DNA from: Rhodocyclaceae bacterium
Lineage (GTDB): Bacteria; Pseudomonadota; Gammaproteobacteria; Burkholderiales; Rhodocyclaceae
Direction of reading: 5' to 3'
DNA: 64,000 bases
NCBI GenBank assembly: GCA_023383815.1
Contig: JAHDYG010000002.1
Location: forward strand, 62,001-126,000
The notes under the pieces were generated by a model that made no database searches, was not told the origin of the DNA, and was given only the letters and a program-made list of their open reading frames with translations. This document shows, one piece after another, positions 1 to 9,252 of this stretch (its first letter is position 1; each line of letters opens with the position of its first letter). Made by a program: the position numbers and the translations under genes.

Positions 1-2
1 GC

Positions 3-479
3 GCACTGCGGCGCCGGGAAGCGGAGGCAGCCGCGCGGGAACTCGGTCTCACGTCGATCCGGTTTCTCGGCATGCCGGACGGGATGCTCGACTCCGAGCC
101 TAGGCTGCGGGAGAGCCTGTCCGCGGCGGTGCAGGCGTTCGAGCCGGACTGGATCTTCGTTCCGTCGTCTGAAGATGCCCACCTCGACCATCGAGCGGTG
201 GCGAATGCCGCCTTCGATCTCCTGTCCGGGATGAACGGTGGGAGGCGCTGTTTCGAGTATGAGGTCTGGGTGCCGGTTGCTGCGGACTGGTTGGTAGATG
301 TGACCGAGGTTTATCCGCTCAAGGAGCGGGCGCTCGCGCGATATGAACTGCCGCTGCGCTACAAGGACTACCTGACCTCTGCGCGTGGCCTGGCTTGCTA
401 TCGAGGGATGCAGCTTGAGGCGGTTTCGGCTCGGGCGGAAGCCTTTCGCGAGATTCGGCCAAGGCACGGAAGGGCATAG
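3..479 (+). CDS. PIG-L family deacetylase, C-terminal part
   Basis: The frame is open from the window edge, so the N-terminus with the HPDDE metal motif lies outside; 158 residues are visible. The visible part has the family's LG....LGMPDG stretch and the zinc-site motif HLDHRAVANAA. PIG-L enzymes remove N-acyl groups from sugars such as GlcNAc-linked glycans. The next genes downstream are glycosyltransferases on the same strand, which suggests deacetylation of a sugar in a surface polysaccharide. A complete paralogue is present at 47770-48453. Substrate unknown. Confidence 0.75.
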   Translation, partial: ALRRREAEAAARELGLTSIRFLGMPDGMLDSEPRLRESLSAAVQAFEPDWIFVPSSEDAHLDHRAVANAAFDLLSGMNGGRRCFEYEVWVPVAADWLVDVTEVYPLKERALARYELPLRYKDYLTSARGLACYRGMQLEAVSARAEAFREIRPRHGRA

Positions 480-619
480 TGGGAGCGTACCCGATGCTCG
501 GCGCATCCGGAGCCTATCGCGCGCTGCGTGCTAGAATTCAAAGTTTTTGGCGTGGGGCTGTCAGTCCTGTATCCGTCCCGGTCTGATGGGACTGGCCGGA
601 CTTTCGATCGGGGTGACGG

Positions 620-1624
620 ATGAGTGAGCCATGCGTTTCGATCATTGTTCGCAGCATGGACCGCCCATGTCTGGCGGAAGCGCTGCAATCCGTGCTCATG
701 CAGGACTACCCCCGGATCGAGCTTCTGGTGGTGAGCGCTGCAGGAGACGCACATCAAGCGCTTCCCCAGAGTACGGAAAACGTCTCGGTGAGGCTCGTGG
801 GCGATATGCGGCCCCTGCGCAGGAGCGCGGCCGCGAACCTTGGTCTGGCCGAAACGGCGGGCGATTACCGGATGTTTCTCGACGATGACGACAGGATTCT
901 TCCAAAGCATGTGTCGAAACTGGTGTCAGCCCTTGAATCACATCCGGCTGCGCCGCTGGCATATTCTGGCGTGCGTTGCGTTGATCAGGGGTGGGAACCG
1001 GTCGGGCGCGAGTACCGACAGCCCTTCAGCCGGTTGAGGCTGTTTGCAGGCAACTACATTCCGATTCACGCCGCGTTGTTCAGGAGCGAACTCGTTTGCT
1101 CGGGTCAGTGTCGCTTCGACGAGTCGCTCGACCTTTACGAGGACTGGGATTTCTGGCTGCAAGTCATGCAGCACGGAGATTTTATCTATTGCGATGGCAT
1201 TTCTGCAGAGTATCGTGTGGGAGGGTGTGGGCAGGGGTTTGGCGTCAATTTCAGTGCGGAAGCGTACGAGCTGGCACATCTGATTGCGCTGCGGTGGCTC
1301 CCTGCCTGGCGCGATCAGGACAGGGTCGATGCGCTGACGATGTTGACCGAGAATGATGGTCTGCGCATCCAGTGTGAAAGCGCGATGCGACAACTCGAGG
1401 ACGCGGATCGGCAGTTGCACGCGGCGGATGCGTCGATGCGAAGTCTTGCAGAGCGGTTGCGCGAGTGCGAGGTTCGCAACCAGGAGCTGCCGCAGGACAT
1501 CATGAGACTGGAGCAGGAACTCGCGAGGCGGAACGCCGAGCTGATGCAGATTCAAGGATCGACCAGTTGGCGTCTGACGGCGCCGTTGCGCCGGGTTGGA
1601 TCTTTGATCAAGCGGAGAGGGTGA
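620..1624 (+). CDS. Family 2 glycosyltransferase with C-terminal coiled coil
   Basis: The 334-residue protein starts with a GT-A fold: VSIIVRSMDRP at the N-terminus, the QDYPRIELLVV strand, and the FLDDDDR metal/nucleotide motif near residue 90. YEDWDFWLQ further on matches the acceptor-side acidic motif of GT2 enzymes. Residues about 245-320 are a heptad-like helix rich in E, L and R, probably a coiled coil for oligomerisation or assembly with other transferases. A 140-base gap separates it from the PIG-L gene. The next gene starts four bases after its stop, so they are probably co-transcribed. Sugar specificity cannot be read from sequence. Confidence 0.85.
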   Translation: MSEPCVSIIVRSMDRPCLAEALQSVLMQDYPRIELLVVSAAGDAHQALPQSTENVSVRLVGDMRPLRRSAAANLGLAETAGDYRMFLDDDDRILPKHVSKLVSALESHPAAPLAYSGVRCVDQGWEPVGREYRQPFSRLRLFAGNYIPIHAALFRSELVCSGQCRFDESLDLYEDWDFWLQVMQHGDFIYCDGISAEYRVGGCGQGFGVNFSAEAYELAHLIALRWLPAWRDQDRVDALTMLTENDGLRIQCESAMRQLEDADRQLHAADASMRSLAERLRECEVRNQELPQDIMRLEQELARRNAELMQIQGSTSWRLTAPLRRVGSLIKRRG

Positions 1625-1627
1625 AGA

Positions 1628-2566
1628 TTGCAGGACAGGTTGGTGTCGGTGGTCATACCCACCAAGAACGGTGGAGCGCTTTTTTCGGACGTGCTCCAGG
1701 AGCTGAGACGCCAGAAGGAGGTTGAGCTCGATCTTGTGATTGTCGACTCGGGTTCGAAGGATGAAACCCTGGCCTACGCTCGCGGTGCCGGTGCGCGGAT
1801 CCTGACCATTCCACCCGAGTCGTTCAACCATGGTGCTACGCGGGATCTGGGTTTGAGAGAGGTTCGATCCGATCTGGCCGTGCTGATGACGCAGGATGCA
1901 TTGCCCGGAGATCCGTGGATGCTTGCCCGGCTGGCTCAGGCATTTGAGGATGAACAGGTCGGGGGCGCCTACGTGCGTCAGGTCGCGCGCCCGGAGGCCG
2001 ACGTCCTGACGCGACGCAATCTCGAACTGGCCCTGACGGGGAGGCTACAGTCTGAAACGAGAGCTCTGGCGTCACCGGAAGCATGGCGGACGCTCGCTCC
2101 GTTCGAGCGTTATCGACTCTGCAACTTTGACAACGTCTGCTCGGCGCTGCGTCGTCAGGCCTGGGAAGCGATACCGTTTGGCAAGGTCGCATTTGCGGAG
2201 GACATTGTCTGGAGCCGCAAGGCCTTGATGGCAGGCTGGAAGATCGCCTACGTGGCGGATGCACATGTAGTTCACTCGCACGATCGACCACTGCGTTACG
2301 ATTTTTCACGAACCTACCTGACGCACCGCAAGCTCTACGAAGAGTATGAACTGGCGCTCGTTCCCGGACTGGGAGAGGCGGTCAATGGCATCTTTGCGAC
2401 GATCGGAGAGGATTGGCGGTACCTGAGGGCGCATGAACCCAGTCGAAGGCGCAAGCTCAAGATGATGTTCAAGATTCCCTTTCTGAGTGCAGCGTCCGTC
2501 CTCGGGCAGTATATGGGCGCGCGGGATGAGCGGCTCGGGCGCGGCCGGGATGTGCAAGGAATCTGA
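1628..2566 (+). CDS. Family 2 glycosyltransferase, rhamnosyltransferase-like
   Basis: A TTG start follows the previous stop by three bases. The 312-residue protein has VSVVIPTKNGG at the N-terminus, then IVDSGSKDET and FNHGATRDLGL. The FNHGxTR motif is typical of the rhamnosyltransferase-like branch of GT2 (RgpF/WcaA-like). MTQDA near residue 95 replaces the usual DxD with QDA, as is normal in this branch. W.EDIVWSRKAL supplies the ED of the catalytic base motif. It probably adds one sugar to a lipid-linked glycan at the inner membrane. Donor identity is inferred only from subfamily resemblance. Confidence 0.85.
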   Translation: MQDRLVSVVIPTKNGGALFSDVLQELRRQKEVELDLVIVDSGSKDETLAYARGAGARILTIPPESFNHGATRDLGLREVRSDLAVLMTQDALPGDPWMLARLAQAFEDEQVGGAYVRQVARPEADVLTRRNLELALTGRLQSETRALASPEAWRTLAPFERYRLCNFDNVCSALRRQAWEAIPFGKVAFAEDIVWSRKALMAGWKIAYVADAHVVHSHDRPLRYDFSRTYLTHRKLYEEYELALVPGLGEAVNGIFATIGEDWRYLRAHEPSRRRKLKMMFKIPFLSAASVLGQYMGARDERLGRGRDVQGI

Positions 2567-2596
2567 GATGCCCGCTAAGGTAGAGGAGAGCCTGTT

Positions 2597-3985
2597 GTGA
2601 AGGTGCTATTGACGGTACACCAGTTCTTTCCCGAGCACACCTCGGGTACCGAGGTGCTGACACTGGAGACCGCCAGGGGACTCATCGCAAGGGGGCACCA
2701 GGTCAAGGTCGTCACGAGCCACTACCGGAGCGAAGCACTGACTGACGACCAGCGCTTCGATCGCTACGAGTTTCAGGGGATCGAGGTCGAACGGCTGGCC
2801 TTTTCGCCCAGCCCCATGGGGGGCGATTTCAACCTGACCCGGCTTGAATACTGCAACCCGCTGTTCGCGGTGCGTTTCGCGCAGATCGTCGATGACTTCC
2901 GTCCCGACATCGTGCATTTCTGTCATCTCATGCGGCTCTCGGCGACCTTCGTTGACGTCTGCCGGGAGCGCAGGATCCCCGTTGTCCTGACACCGACCGA
3001 TTTCTGGTTCGTGTGTCCCTACGCGCAGCTCATGTTGCCGGACCATTCGGCGTGCGAGGGGCCCGATCCGCGTGGCTTGAACTGCATCCGCCACTTCATG
3101 CATACCAATCGCAAGGCTTCAATGCCCTACGCACTGGCTGCGAACGTTCCAGATCTGTTCCTGCGGGCCGGTCTGTCCTTCGTTCGCCACAACCTGCACC
3201 TGCGCCTTCGACTGCCTGGCGTGTTCAGGACGTTGGGCGAGAGCGCTCGTGCCGTTGCCGACCGCCAGCCATTTCTACGGGAACGACTGGCGTCGATGGA
3301 CAGGATTCTGGTGCCGAATCGATTCATGTGGGATGTCCTGATCCGCTACGGGATGGCAGCGGAACGCGCAGTCCTGCAGCCCTTTGGCATCAATCTGGAT
3401 TACCAGTGCGGTGTTGAACACACGCCCTCGAAGGTGCTGCGGATCGGTTTCATCGGGACTGTGGCACGGCACAAGGGGGCCCACGTGCTTGTCGAGGCCG
3501 TGAAGCAGATTCCAGGGCTGGCGTGCAAGGTGAAGATCTATGGACGCCTGACCGATGACCCGGACTACACTCGCGAGATTCAGTCGCGTGCACAAGGGGA
3601 CGACCGGATTCAGTTTCTTGGAGGCTTCCCGAATTGTGAGATCGGGCGGATCTTTTCCGAACTGGATGTTCTGGTCGTGCCGTCGATCTGGCTCGAAAAT
3701 ACTCCGCTCGTCATCTACTCTGCCCAGGCAAGCGGTTGTCCAGTCATCGGGTCGGACGTGGGAGGGATTGGAAGTGCGGTCGCGCATGAACAGAATGGAT
3801 TGCTGTTTCCGCCCGGGGATGTTCCTGCACTGGCGCAACAGATCCGCCGCATGATCGAAGATCCGGAATTCGTGAAGCGGCTGGGTCAAGCCGCTCGCAA
3901 ACCGGTGTCCATGCAAGAGTACTGTGCCGAAGTCGAACGCCACTACGAGGAACTGACCGGAGATCCACAATGCGCTGCCTCGTGA
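2597..3985 (+). CDS. Family 4 (GT-B) glycosyltransferase
   Basis: A GTG start is preceded by a good ribosome site (GAGGAG about six bases upstream). The 462-residue protein is a GT-B enzyme. The N-terminal domain has the HQFFPEHTSGTEVLT acceptor loop. The C-terminal domain begins RIGFIGTVARHKG and ends with the donor-binding ENTPLVIYSAQASGCPVIGSD region carrying the E-x7-E-like element of GT4 retaining transferases. The 3' end overlaps the next gene by 16 bases, implying translational coupling in a polysaccharide operon. Confidence 0.88.
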   Translation: MKVLLTVHQFFPEHTSGTEVLTLETARGLIARGHQVKVVTSHYRSEALTDDQRFDRYEFQGIEVERLAFSPSPMGGDFNLTRLEYCNPLFAVRFAQIVDDFRPDIVHFCHLMRLSATFVDVCRERRIPVVLTPTDFWFVCPYAQLMLPDHSACEGPDPRGLNCIRHFMHTNRKASMPYALAANVPDLFLRAGLSFVRHNLHLRLRLPGVFRTLGESARAVADRQPFLRERLASMDRILVPNRFMWDVLIRYGMAAERAVLQPFGINLDYQCGVEHTPSKVLRIGFIGTVARHKGAHVLVEAVKQIPGLACKVKIYGRLTDDPDYTREIQSRAQGDDRIQFLGGFPNCEIGRIFSELDVLVVPSIWLENTPLVIYSAQASGCPVIGSDVGGIGSAVAHEQNGLLFPPGDVPALAQQIRRMIEDPEFVKRLGQAARKPVSMQEYCAEVERHYEELTGDPQCAAS

Positions 3986-4896
3986 TCGGTGGTGCCGGTT
4001 TCATCGGCCGCAATCTTTGCAGGCATCTTTTGGAAGCGGGCCATGAAGTTGCCGTGATGGATCTTCCCGGCGCCGTGGGCAAGGTGAGTGCGCCGTCCAG
4101 CGGCGTTACGAAATGGATCCAGGGCAGTTTTACCGACCGCGGGGAACTTGAGCGTGCCGTCGATGCTTGTGAACTCGTCTTTCACCTGGCCAGCACCTCG
4201 CTGCCCCATACATCGAATGAGGATCCGATCTCGGATCTTGAGTCGAATGTCGGAGGTGCGCTTCGGTTGCTGGATGTGGCGCGGCGCGCAGGCGTGCGAA
4301 GAATCGTGTTTGCATCTTCCGGTGGAACGGTCTATGGCAAGCCGGTCACGACGCCCATTGATGAAGGACATCCGACAGAGCCGATCTGTGCCTACGGAAT
4401 CGGCAAACTTGCCGTGGAAAAATACCTTGCGTTGTTTCAAGCCTTGCACGGCATCGAGCATGTCGTGCTTCGCATTGCCAACCCATACGGTCCGGGACAA
4501 TCACCGTTCAGCAAGCAGGGTGCCATCGCGGTATTCCTCCACAAGGTGCTGTCGGGTGAGACCATCGACATCTGGGGGGATGGCAGTATCGTGCGCGACT
4601 ATTTCTACGTCGACGACGTGTGCACCGCGTTCCTGAAGGCGTTGGAGTATCGTGGCGAACACCGCATCTTCAATGTCGGTTCGGGGAGGGGATATTCGCT
4701 GACCGAAATCATCGAGACGGTTGAACGGGTGGTCGGCTGCACCGTCAGGAAGCGATTTCTTCCGGGAAGGCCCTTTGATGTTCCTTCGAACGTGCTATGC
4801 ACCGAGCGCGCTCGAATTGAGCTGGGTTGGAAACCGCATGTTGACCTCGATGCCGGCCTTGCGCTCACGCTGAACTGGCAGAAAGGGGTCAGGTAA
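3970..4896 (+). CDS. NAD-dependent sugar-nucleotide epimerase/dehydratase
   Basis: Extended short-chain dehydrogenase of 308 residues. The Rossmann motif GGAGFIGRNL is at the N-terminus, the active-site serine lies in FASSGGTVYG, and the catalytic pair is in AYGIGKLAVEKY (Tyr-x3-Lys). RIANPYGPGQ and DYFYVDDV are typical of UDP-glucose/UDP-GlcNAc 4-epimerase-like enzymes. It overlaps the upstream GT4 gene by 16 bases, so it likely supplies a sugar nucleotide to the transferases before it. Exact substrate not determinable here. Confidence 0.85.
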   Translation: MRCLVIGGAGFIGRNLCRHLLEAGHEVAVMDLPGAVGKVSAPSSGVTKWIQGSFTDRGELERAVDACELVFHLASTSLPHTSNEDPISDLESNVGGALRLLDVARRAGVRRIVFASSGGTVYGKPVTTPIDEGHPTEPICAYGIGKLAVEKYLALFQALHGIEHVVLRIANPYGPGQSPFSKQGAIAVFLHKVLSGETIDIWGDGSIVRDYFYVDDVCTAFLKALEYRGEHRIFNVGSGRGYSLTEIIETVERVVGCTVRKRFLPGRPFDVPSNVLCTERARIELGWKPHVDLDAGLALTLNWQKGVR

Positions 4897-4927
4897 GCAC
4901 ATCCGGATGTAGGTCCGGTGTCGTATC

Positions 4928-5524
4928 GTGGGGGTGAGTTCAGTGAGAACCCCGGGGCGGGCCGTGCTCGCAATCGCTGCTGCGCTCTTCGTTTTTTCGC
5001 TTGCTGTTGCCTGCCTTCCAGAAGCGGTCGTGGACTTGCGTTGGAAGCGCGAGCTCGGCGTCTCGGAGCCATGGCGCCTTATCACTACACACTTCATTCA
5101 CCTGAGCTGGAGGCATCTGGCCGCAAACTTCGCGGCGCTTGCACTGATCGGCTGGGTTGCGTCGAACCTCCGGGCAGGCGGCTCTCTTGCAGCCGTGCTG
5201 GGGGCCTGGACAGGAATCACGATCGGACTCGCCGTCGGGTTCTGGTCCATCGAGTGGTATGCCGGGCTGTCGGGATTGCTCTACGGATGGTTCGCGGGTC
5301 TTGCGTTTGAACTATGCCTGATGCGAGGCCGGGTTGCCTGGGTGGGGGCGCTCCTGCTCGTCGGCGGGGCGCTCAAGATCGGATTTGACCTTGGTGCCGG
5401 ACCGATATTTGTCGGGGCGCTCGGGATTCCGGTCGCTGCCCCGGTTCACCTCTACGGCTATGCCGGGGGGCTCGCAGCCGCTTCAGTCGAATACTACGTG
5501 TGGCGCCGGCGGCGCAGCGCATGA
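4928..5524 (+). CDS. rrtA: Rhombosortase (rhomboid-type intramembrane serine protease)
   Basis: The 198-residue, six-segment membrane protein has the rhomboid serine motif in YAGLSGLLYG (GLSG with Ser nucleophile) and a histidine on a later helix (APVHLYGYAGG). HFIHLSWRHLAANFAAL is the early rhomboid helix. The short length and YAGLSG motif fit the rhombosortase family, which cleaves proteins with a C-terminal GlyGly-CTERM tail. Such a substrate, a subtilase, is encoded convergently and overlaps this gene's 3' end by 31 bases. Several in-frame GTG codons (4928, 4934, 4943) could be the start; the first is used. Confidence 0.85.
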   Translation: MGVSSVRTPGRAVLAIAAALFVFSLAVACLPEAVVDLRWKRELGVSEPWRLITTHFIHLSWRHLAANFAALALIGWVASNLRAGGSLAAVLGAWTGITIGLAVGFWSIEWYAGLSGLLYGWFAGLAFELCLMRGRVAWVGALLLVGGALKIGFDLGAGPIFVGALGIPVAAPVHLYGYAGGLAAASVEYYVWRRRRSA

Positions 5525-7407
5525 GCCGACCCGGCGAGGATCGCGAGACCCAGCAGGGTCAGGAAATCCAGCGCGCCACCGCCACCGCCACCACCTGAGC
5601 CGCCTCCCGGGGCCGGTTCTGGTGTGGGTTCGGGGGCCGGTGGGGTGGGCGGCGGGGGAAGGACGGCCGCTTCGCTGAGACTGAGCGTGAATTCAGCCCT
5701 GTCGGACTGACCTGCGCTGTCGGTGGTGGCCAGGGCAACCCGATAGTCTCCTGGAAGCGCGGCTTGAACCGCGGTGGTCGCAGACTCGGGCTGTGCAAAG
5801 GTGAGAGCGGTCGGGCCACCGATGGCTTCCCAGCGCCAGGCGACGAGGCTGCGACCGACACTGGCGCTGCTTGCCGAACCGTCCAGGGTGACGAGCGAAT
5901 TCGCAACCGTGGCACCGATCCGGGCCTGCGGCGACAGGGCGGCCTGGATTGCGCCATGCGCATCGAGCATGCCGGCTCCGCAGGTGTCGGAGGTGCAGTT
6001 GCACTGACCGGTCTGGGCGTCGGTGGCCGGGCACAGGGGAAGGCCGTCCTCGAACGGGAAGGGTCGACTGCCGGATTGCATGCGTTGCTGCAGGGCATCC
6101 GGAGCGAGACCTGGGTGTACGGAAAGCATCAGCGCCAGGGTTCCCGAGACGAGCGGTGCCGAGAAACTCGTACCGAGGGTCGGATTCTGACCGTCGCTGT
6201 ATCCGTTGGCACCGGGGGTGGTGGCGCCGAGGTTCGTGGTGGTCGTGATCTGGAACTGGCAGGGCTGTCCTGCGCCCTGGGTTACGCAATTGCCGGCCGG
6301 TGCGCTGATCTTGACTTCCGGGCCGTAGCTGCTGAAACCGACCTTGGTGCCCGCGTGGCGTAGCCCGCTCACCGTGATCACTCCGGGGCAATTGCCGGGT
6401 TCTTCGACTCCGCCGTTCGAGTTGCCGGCGGACACGACGACCGCGACGCCAGCGCGCCGGAGCTCTTCGATCGTCAGCAGATAGGGGGACGAGCAGCCTG
6501 TGTTGCCGCCCAGGCTCAGGTTCAGGATCTTGGCTGGATGAGGATTCTCCGGGGCGCCGGGGACCTGAAGCCCTCCACTCCAGCGCATTGCGGCAAGGAT
6601 GTCGGAATCCAGGCCGCCGCACTTGCCCATTACACGAACGGGCAGAATGCGCGTGTTCCAGCTGACTCCTGAAACGCCGCGGGAGTTGTTGCCAGTTGCG
6701 GCGATCACACCGGAAACGCGAGTTCCGTGCCAGGAGCTTGTGGTCGGAAGGGTGCCGCCGGGGCCGTCGCCACAGCCCTGAAACGCACCCTGCAGATCCT
6801 GTGCGCTCAGAAAATCGCCCGGGTCGGTGGCGTCGGTATCCCGCCCGTCCCCGTCGAAGGCGATGTTCGAGTCGGAGATGAAGTCGTAGCCCGGCAGCAG
6901 GCGCTCGCTCAAGTCCTCGTGATCGAAGCGGACCCCTGTGTCGATGACCGCGACCGTGACCTCGCCCGAGCCAACCGAGATGTCCCATGCGGTTTCGGCG
7001 TTGATTGCGGCCGGCTGCGCCCACTGCAGGGACCATTGCTCACCATAGCGGGGGTCGTTCGGAATCCGGCGAATCTGCTTGCGTCGGTCGGGAACGGCGT
7101 ACAGCACCTCGTCCTGCCCGGACAGGGCCTCAGCCAGTGCGCTGGCGGAAATCCCGGGGGCGCTGATCAGGTGCATGTCCGGAGCGGGGCCCGCACCAAC
7201 GCTCAGGGGCATGCCGGTGCGCTGCGCCAGCGTGCGGACGCGGTCGGTAGTCAGGACGCGCTTGTCGGCCGGCGTGGCCGCTGACCTGAGCTGAACGATG
7301 ACTTGTTCGGGCAAGCTGCCGGCTGTCTGGGCCAGCAGAGGTGCCGACATGAACAGCCCCATGGCCAAGGTCAGCAATAGCAGTGGTTTTCGCGAGTTCG
7401 CGCTCAT
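5494..7407 (-). CDS. Secreted S8 subtilisin-like protease with GlyGly-CTERM tail
   Basis: Start set at the ATG that gives a clean signal peptide (MSANSRKPLLLLTLAMGLFM...LLAQ); the frame runs further upstream without support. The 637-residue preproprotein has a prodomain (about 30-130), then catalytic Asp156 (VAVIDTGV), His227 (SWHGTRVSG) and Ser414 (GTSFSAPLVSG), with oxyanion Asn329 (SAGNSNGG). After a PKD-like segment it ends in a Pro-rich linker, a glycine run, one membrane helix (LDFLTLLGLAILAG) and RRRR. That is the GlyGly-CTERM architecture, handled by rhombosortase after Sec export and linked to type II secretion in known cases. The neighbouring rhombosortase is its probable processing enzyme. 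Confidence 0.92.
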   Translation of the reverse strand: MSANSRKPLLLLTLAMGLFMSAPLLAQTAGSLPEQVIVQLRSAATPADKRVLTTDRVRTLAQRTGMPLSVGAGPAPDMHLISAPGISASALAEALSGQDEVLYAVPDRRKQIRRIPNDPRYGEQWSLQWAQPAAINAETAWDISVGSGEVTVAVIDTGVRFDHEDLSERLLPGYDFISDSNIAFDGDGRDTDATDPGDFLSAQDLQGAFQGCGDGPGGTLPTTSSWHGTRVSGVIAATGNNSRGVSGVSWNTRILPVRVMGKCGGLDSDILAAMRWSGGLQVPGAPENPHPAKILNLSLGGNTGCSSPYLLTIEELRRAGVAVVVSAGNSNGGVEEPGNCPGVITVSGLRHAGTKVGFSSYGPEVKISAPAGNCVTQGAGQPCQFQITTTTNLGATTPGANGYSDGQNPTLGTSFSAPLVSGTLALMLSVHPGLAPDALQQRMQSGSRPFPFEDGLPLCPATDAQTGQCNCTSDTCGAGMLDAHGAIQAALSPQARIGATVANSLVTLDGSASSASVGRSLVAWRWEAIGGPTALTFAQPESATTAVQAALPGDYRVALATTDSAGQSDRAEFTLSLSEAAVLPPPPTPPAPEPTPEPAPGGGSGGGGGGGALDFLTLLGLAILAGSAHALRRRRHT

Positions 7408-7534
7408 GTCCGGGGCTCCGCCTGCGATCTGTTTCGCCTGAAATGTGCCAAAAGAATAGCATGGCTCTGATGCGCGAGGAGCGTGGCTGCGGCGGCCGTA
7501 GCCGGAAAGGAGGATGGGTGAAGCGCGCTGCTTG

Positions 7535-8356
7535 TTACAGAGCGGAGACGATCTGCTGGCGTGCGATCTGCGCAATCTCCCTGCGATGCACCCCCGGCCC
7601 GGTGCCGGTGGGGGCGCAGCACACGACCTTCGCGACGATCTGCGGTTCGGCGAGGATCGCTGCGAGGCATTGGCCGAGGGTGAGGTCGCCGTCGTAGGCG
7701 GGGGCGCGGCAGTAGTGGCCGGATGGGGTGCGGTAGGCGAGTGCGATCGCTTGCAGCGGGTGGCCGGACTCGATGGCGGGCTGCAGCAGCGCGGCGTGAA
7801 AGTGCAGTACGCGGCGACCGTCGGTGGTGGTGCCTTCGGGAAAGACGGCGACGTTGTGCCCTGCGTCGAGCAGGGCGGCGATCTCGGCATTGACCTTGCG
7901 GGCGTGGCCGCGGCTGCCTCGGTGCAGGAAGACGGTTGCATTGCGCGCCGACAGCCAGCCGATGAGCGGCCACTTCCGGACCTCGGCCTTGGAGATGAAG
8001 GCGGACGGGGCGAGCGCGTTGAGGACGAAGATGTCGAGCCAGCTCACGTGGTTGGCGACCAGCAGCGCGCCGGGTTCGACCGCTGCGCCGCGAACCTGCA
8101 GTTCGACCCCGAGGCCCTTCAGAAGACGTTGCGACCAGCGTTGACGCAGGCGCGCATGGTGGCTGCGGCGGGTGAGGGGATACAGGCAGGCGACCGTCAG
8201 GGCGCCTTCGGCCAGATGCAGCCCGAGCCGCAGCAGGCGCCAGGCACGGGTACTGCGGCTCGTCTGGTGGCGCGTCGGCTCGGCCGGCAGGACCTCAGCG
8301 CGGCCCGGGGGAACGGTGGTATCGGCCGCGGCGGCGGCGAGGGGCGGCGGGGTCAA
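7535..8356 (-). CDS. 1-acylglycerol-3-phosphate acyltransferase-like (OlsA/PlsC family)
   Basis: Acyltransferase of about 273 residues with the catalytic HX4D motif in NHVSWLDIF and the substrate motif FPEGTTTDG; a hydrophobic segment precedes the catalytic domain. I place the start at the TTG (8356) that overlaps the TGA of the upstream OlsB-like gene in a TTGA arrangement; the longer frame has no better start. In ornithine-lipid synthesis OlsB makes lyso-ornithine lipid and OlsA, a PlsC relative, adds the second acyl chain. The coupling supports that role, but general phosphatidic-acid synthesis remains possible. Confidence 0.85.
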   Translation of the reverse strand: MTPPPLAAAAADTTVPPGRAEVLPAEPTRHQTSRSTRAWRLLRLGLHLAEGALTVACLYPLTRRSHHARLRQRWSQRLLKGLGVELQVRGAAVEPGALLVANHVSWLDIFVLNALAPSAFISKAEVRKWPLIGWLSARNATVFLHRGSRGHARKVNAEIAALLDAGHNVAVFPEGTTTDGRRVLHFHAALLQPAIESGHPLQAIALAYRTPSGHYCRAPAYDGDLTLGQCLAAILAEPQIVAKVVCCAPTGTGPGVHRREIAQIARQQIVSAL

Positions 8357-9114
8357 GTCCTGGGGCTTCCGAGAAAGTGTCTGGCGTAGTGATCCTTGAC
8401 GCGCGCCATCGGCAGCAGGATCGGCAGATCGGCGGTGTTGAAGTCGGGATCCCAGGCCGGGGCGCCGCAGATCCATGCGCCGGTGCGCAGATAGCCCTTG
8501 ATGAGCGGCGGCGCATCGGCCGGCTCACCGTTACCGAGCCGCTCCAGCGGCAGCGGGTGGCGGGGGAAGACATGATACTCCAGCGGGGCGAGGTGCGATC
8601 CTGCGAGCTGGCCGAAGAGGTTCGCGGCGCGGTGCCCGCCGTCGGCCATGCTGACCGAGGCGCAGCCGATCAGGTAGCCATGGCCACGTTCGAGCATGTA
8701 GCGTGCAAGCCCCGACCATAGCAAGGTGATCACGGCGCCACTGCGGTAGTCGGCGTCGATGCACGAACGGCCGATCTCGACGAGGCGGGGGCGCAGGTGT
8801 TGCAGGCGGGTGAGGTCGAATTCGTTCTCGGAGTAGTAGCCGCCCAGTATGCGCGCCGACTCCGGCGACAGGATGCGGTAGGTGCCGACGATGCGCCCCT
8901 CGCGCTCGTCGCGCACGATGAGGTGCTCGCACCAGGCGTCGTAGAGATCGCGGTCGACGCCCGGTGTGCGGGTCGGAAGCCGGGCGCCGAGTTCCTCGGC
9001 AAACACGCGGTAGCGCAGCTTCTGTGCTTCGACGATCTCGCTCTCGCAGGTGGCGAGTGCGACCTGCAGGCGGGGGGCGGGGCGGATGAACCCGTGCGTG
9101 CGTCTTTCGAGCAT
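8353..9114 (-). CDS. olsB: L-ornithine N-acyltransferase-like (OlsB, GNAT fold)
   Basis: The ATG at 9114 has a strong upstream GAGAGGA site, giving 253 residues; upstream in-frame starts lack one. The protein has the OlsB/acyl-homoserine-synthase-like GNAT core: EAQKLRYRVFAEELGA near the N-terminus, GRIVGTYRILSP, then LVEIGRSCID and RSGAVITLLWSGL. OlsB transfers a 3-hydroxyacyl chain from ACP to ornithine. Its coupling to a PlsC-like gene matches the olsBA pair. Ornithine lipids are phosphate-free membrane lipids. Confidence 0.82.
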   Translation of the reverse strand: MLERRTHGFIRPAPRLQVALATCESEIVEAQKLRYRVFAEELGARLPTRTPGVDRDLYDAWCEHLIVRDEREGRIVGTYRILSPESARILGGYYSENEFDLTRLQHLRPRLVEIGRSCIDADYRSGAVITLLWSGLARYMLERGHGYLIGCASVSMADGGHRAANLFGQLAGSHLAPLEYHVFPRHPLPLERLGNGEPADAPPLIKGYLRTGAWICGAPAWDPDFNTADLPILLPMARVKDHYARHFLGSPRT

Positions 9115-9252
9115 GGTGGCTCCTCTCGGATGGTTCGCGGCCATTGTCGAAACGGCGCGTTGCAAGGCCGTGACGCAGTGGTTACGATCGGGTGACCGTG
9201 GCGGTGCGGTTCAGGCGTGCAGTACCGCCGAGCGATCCCGAGGGAGGAAGAA

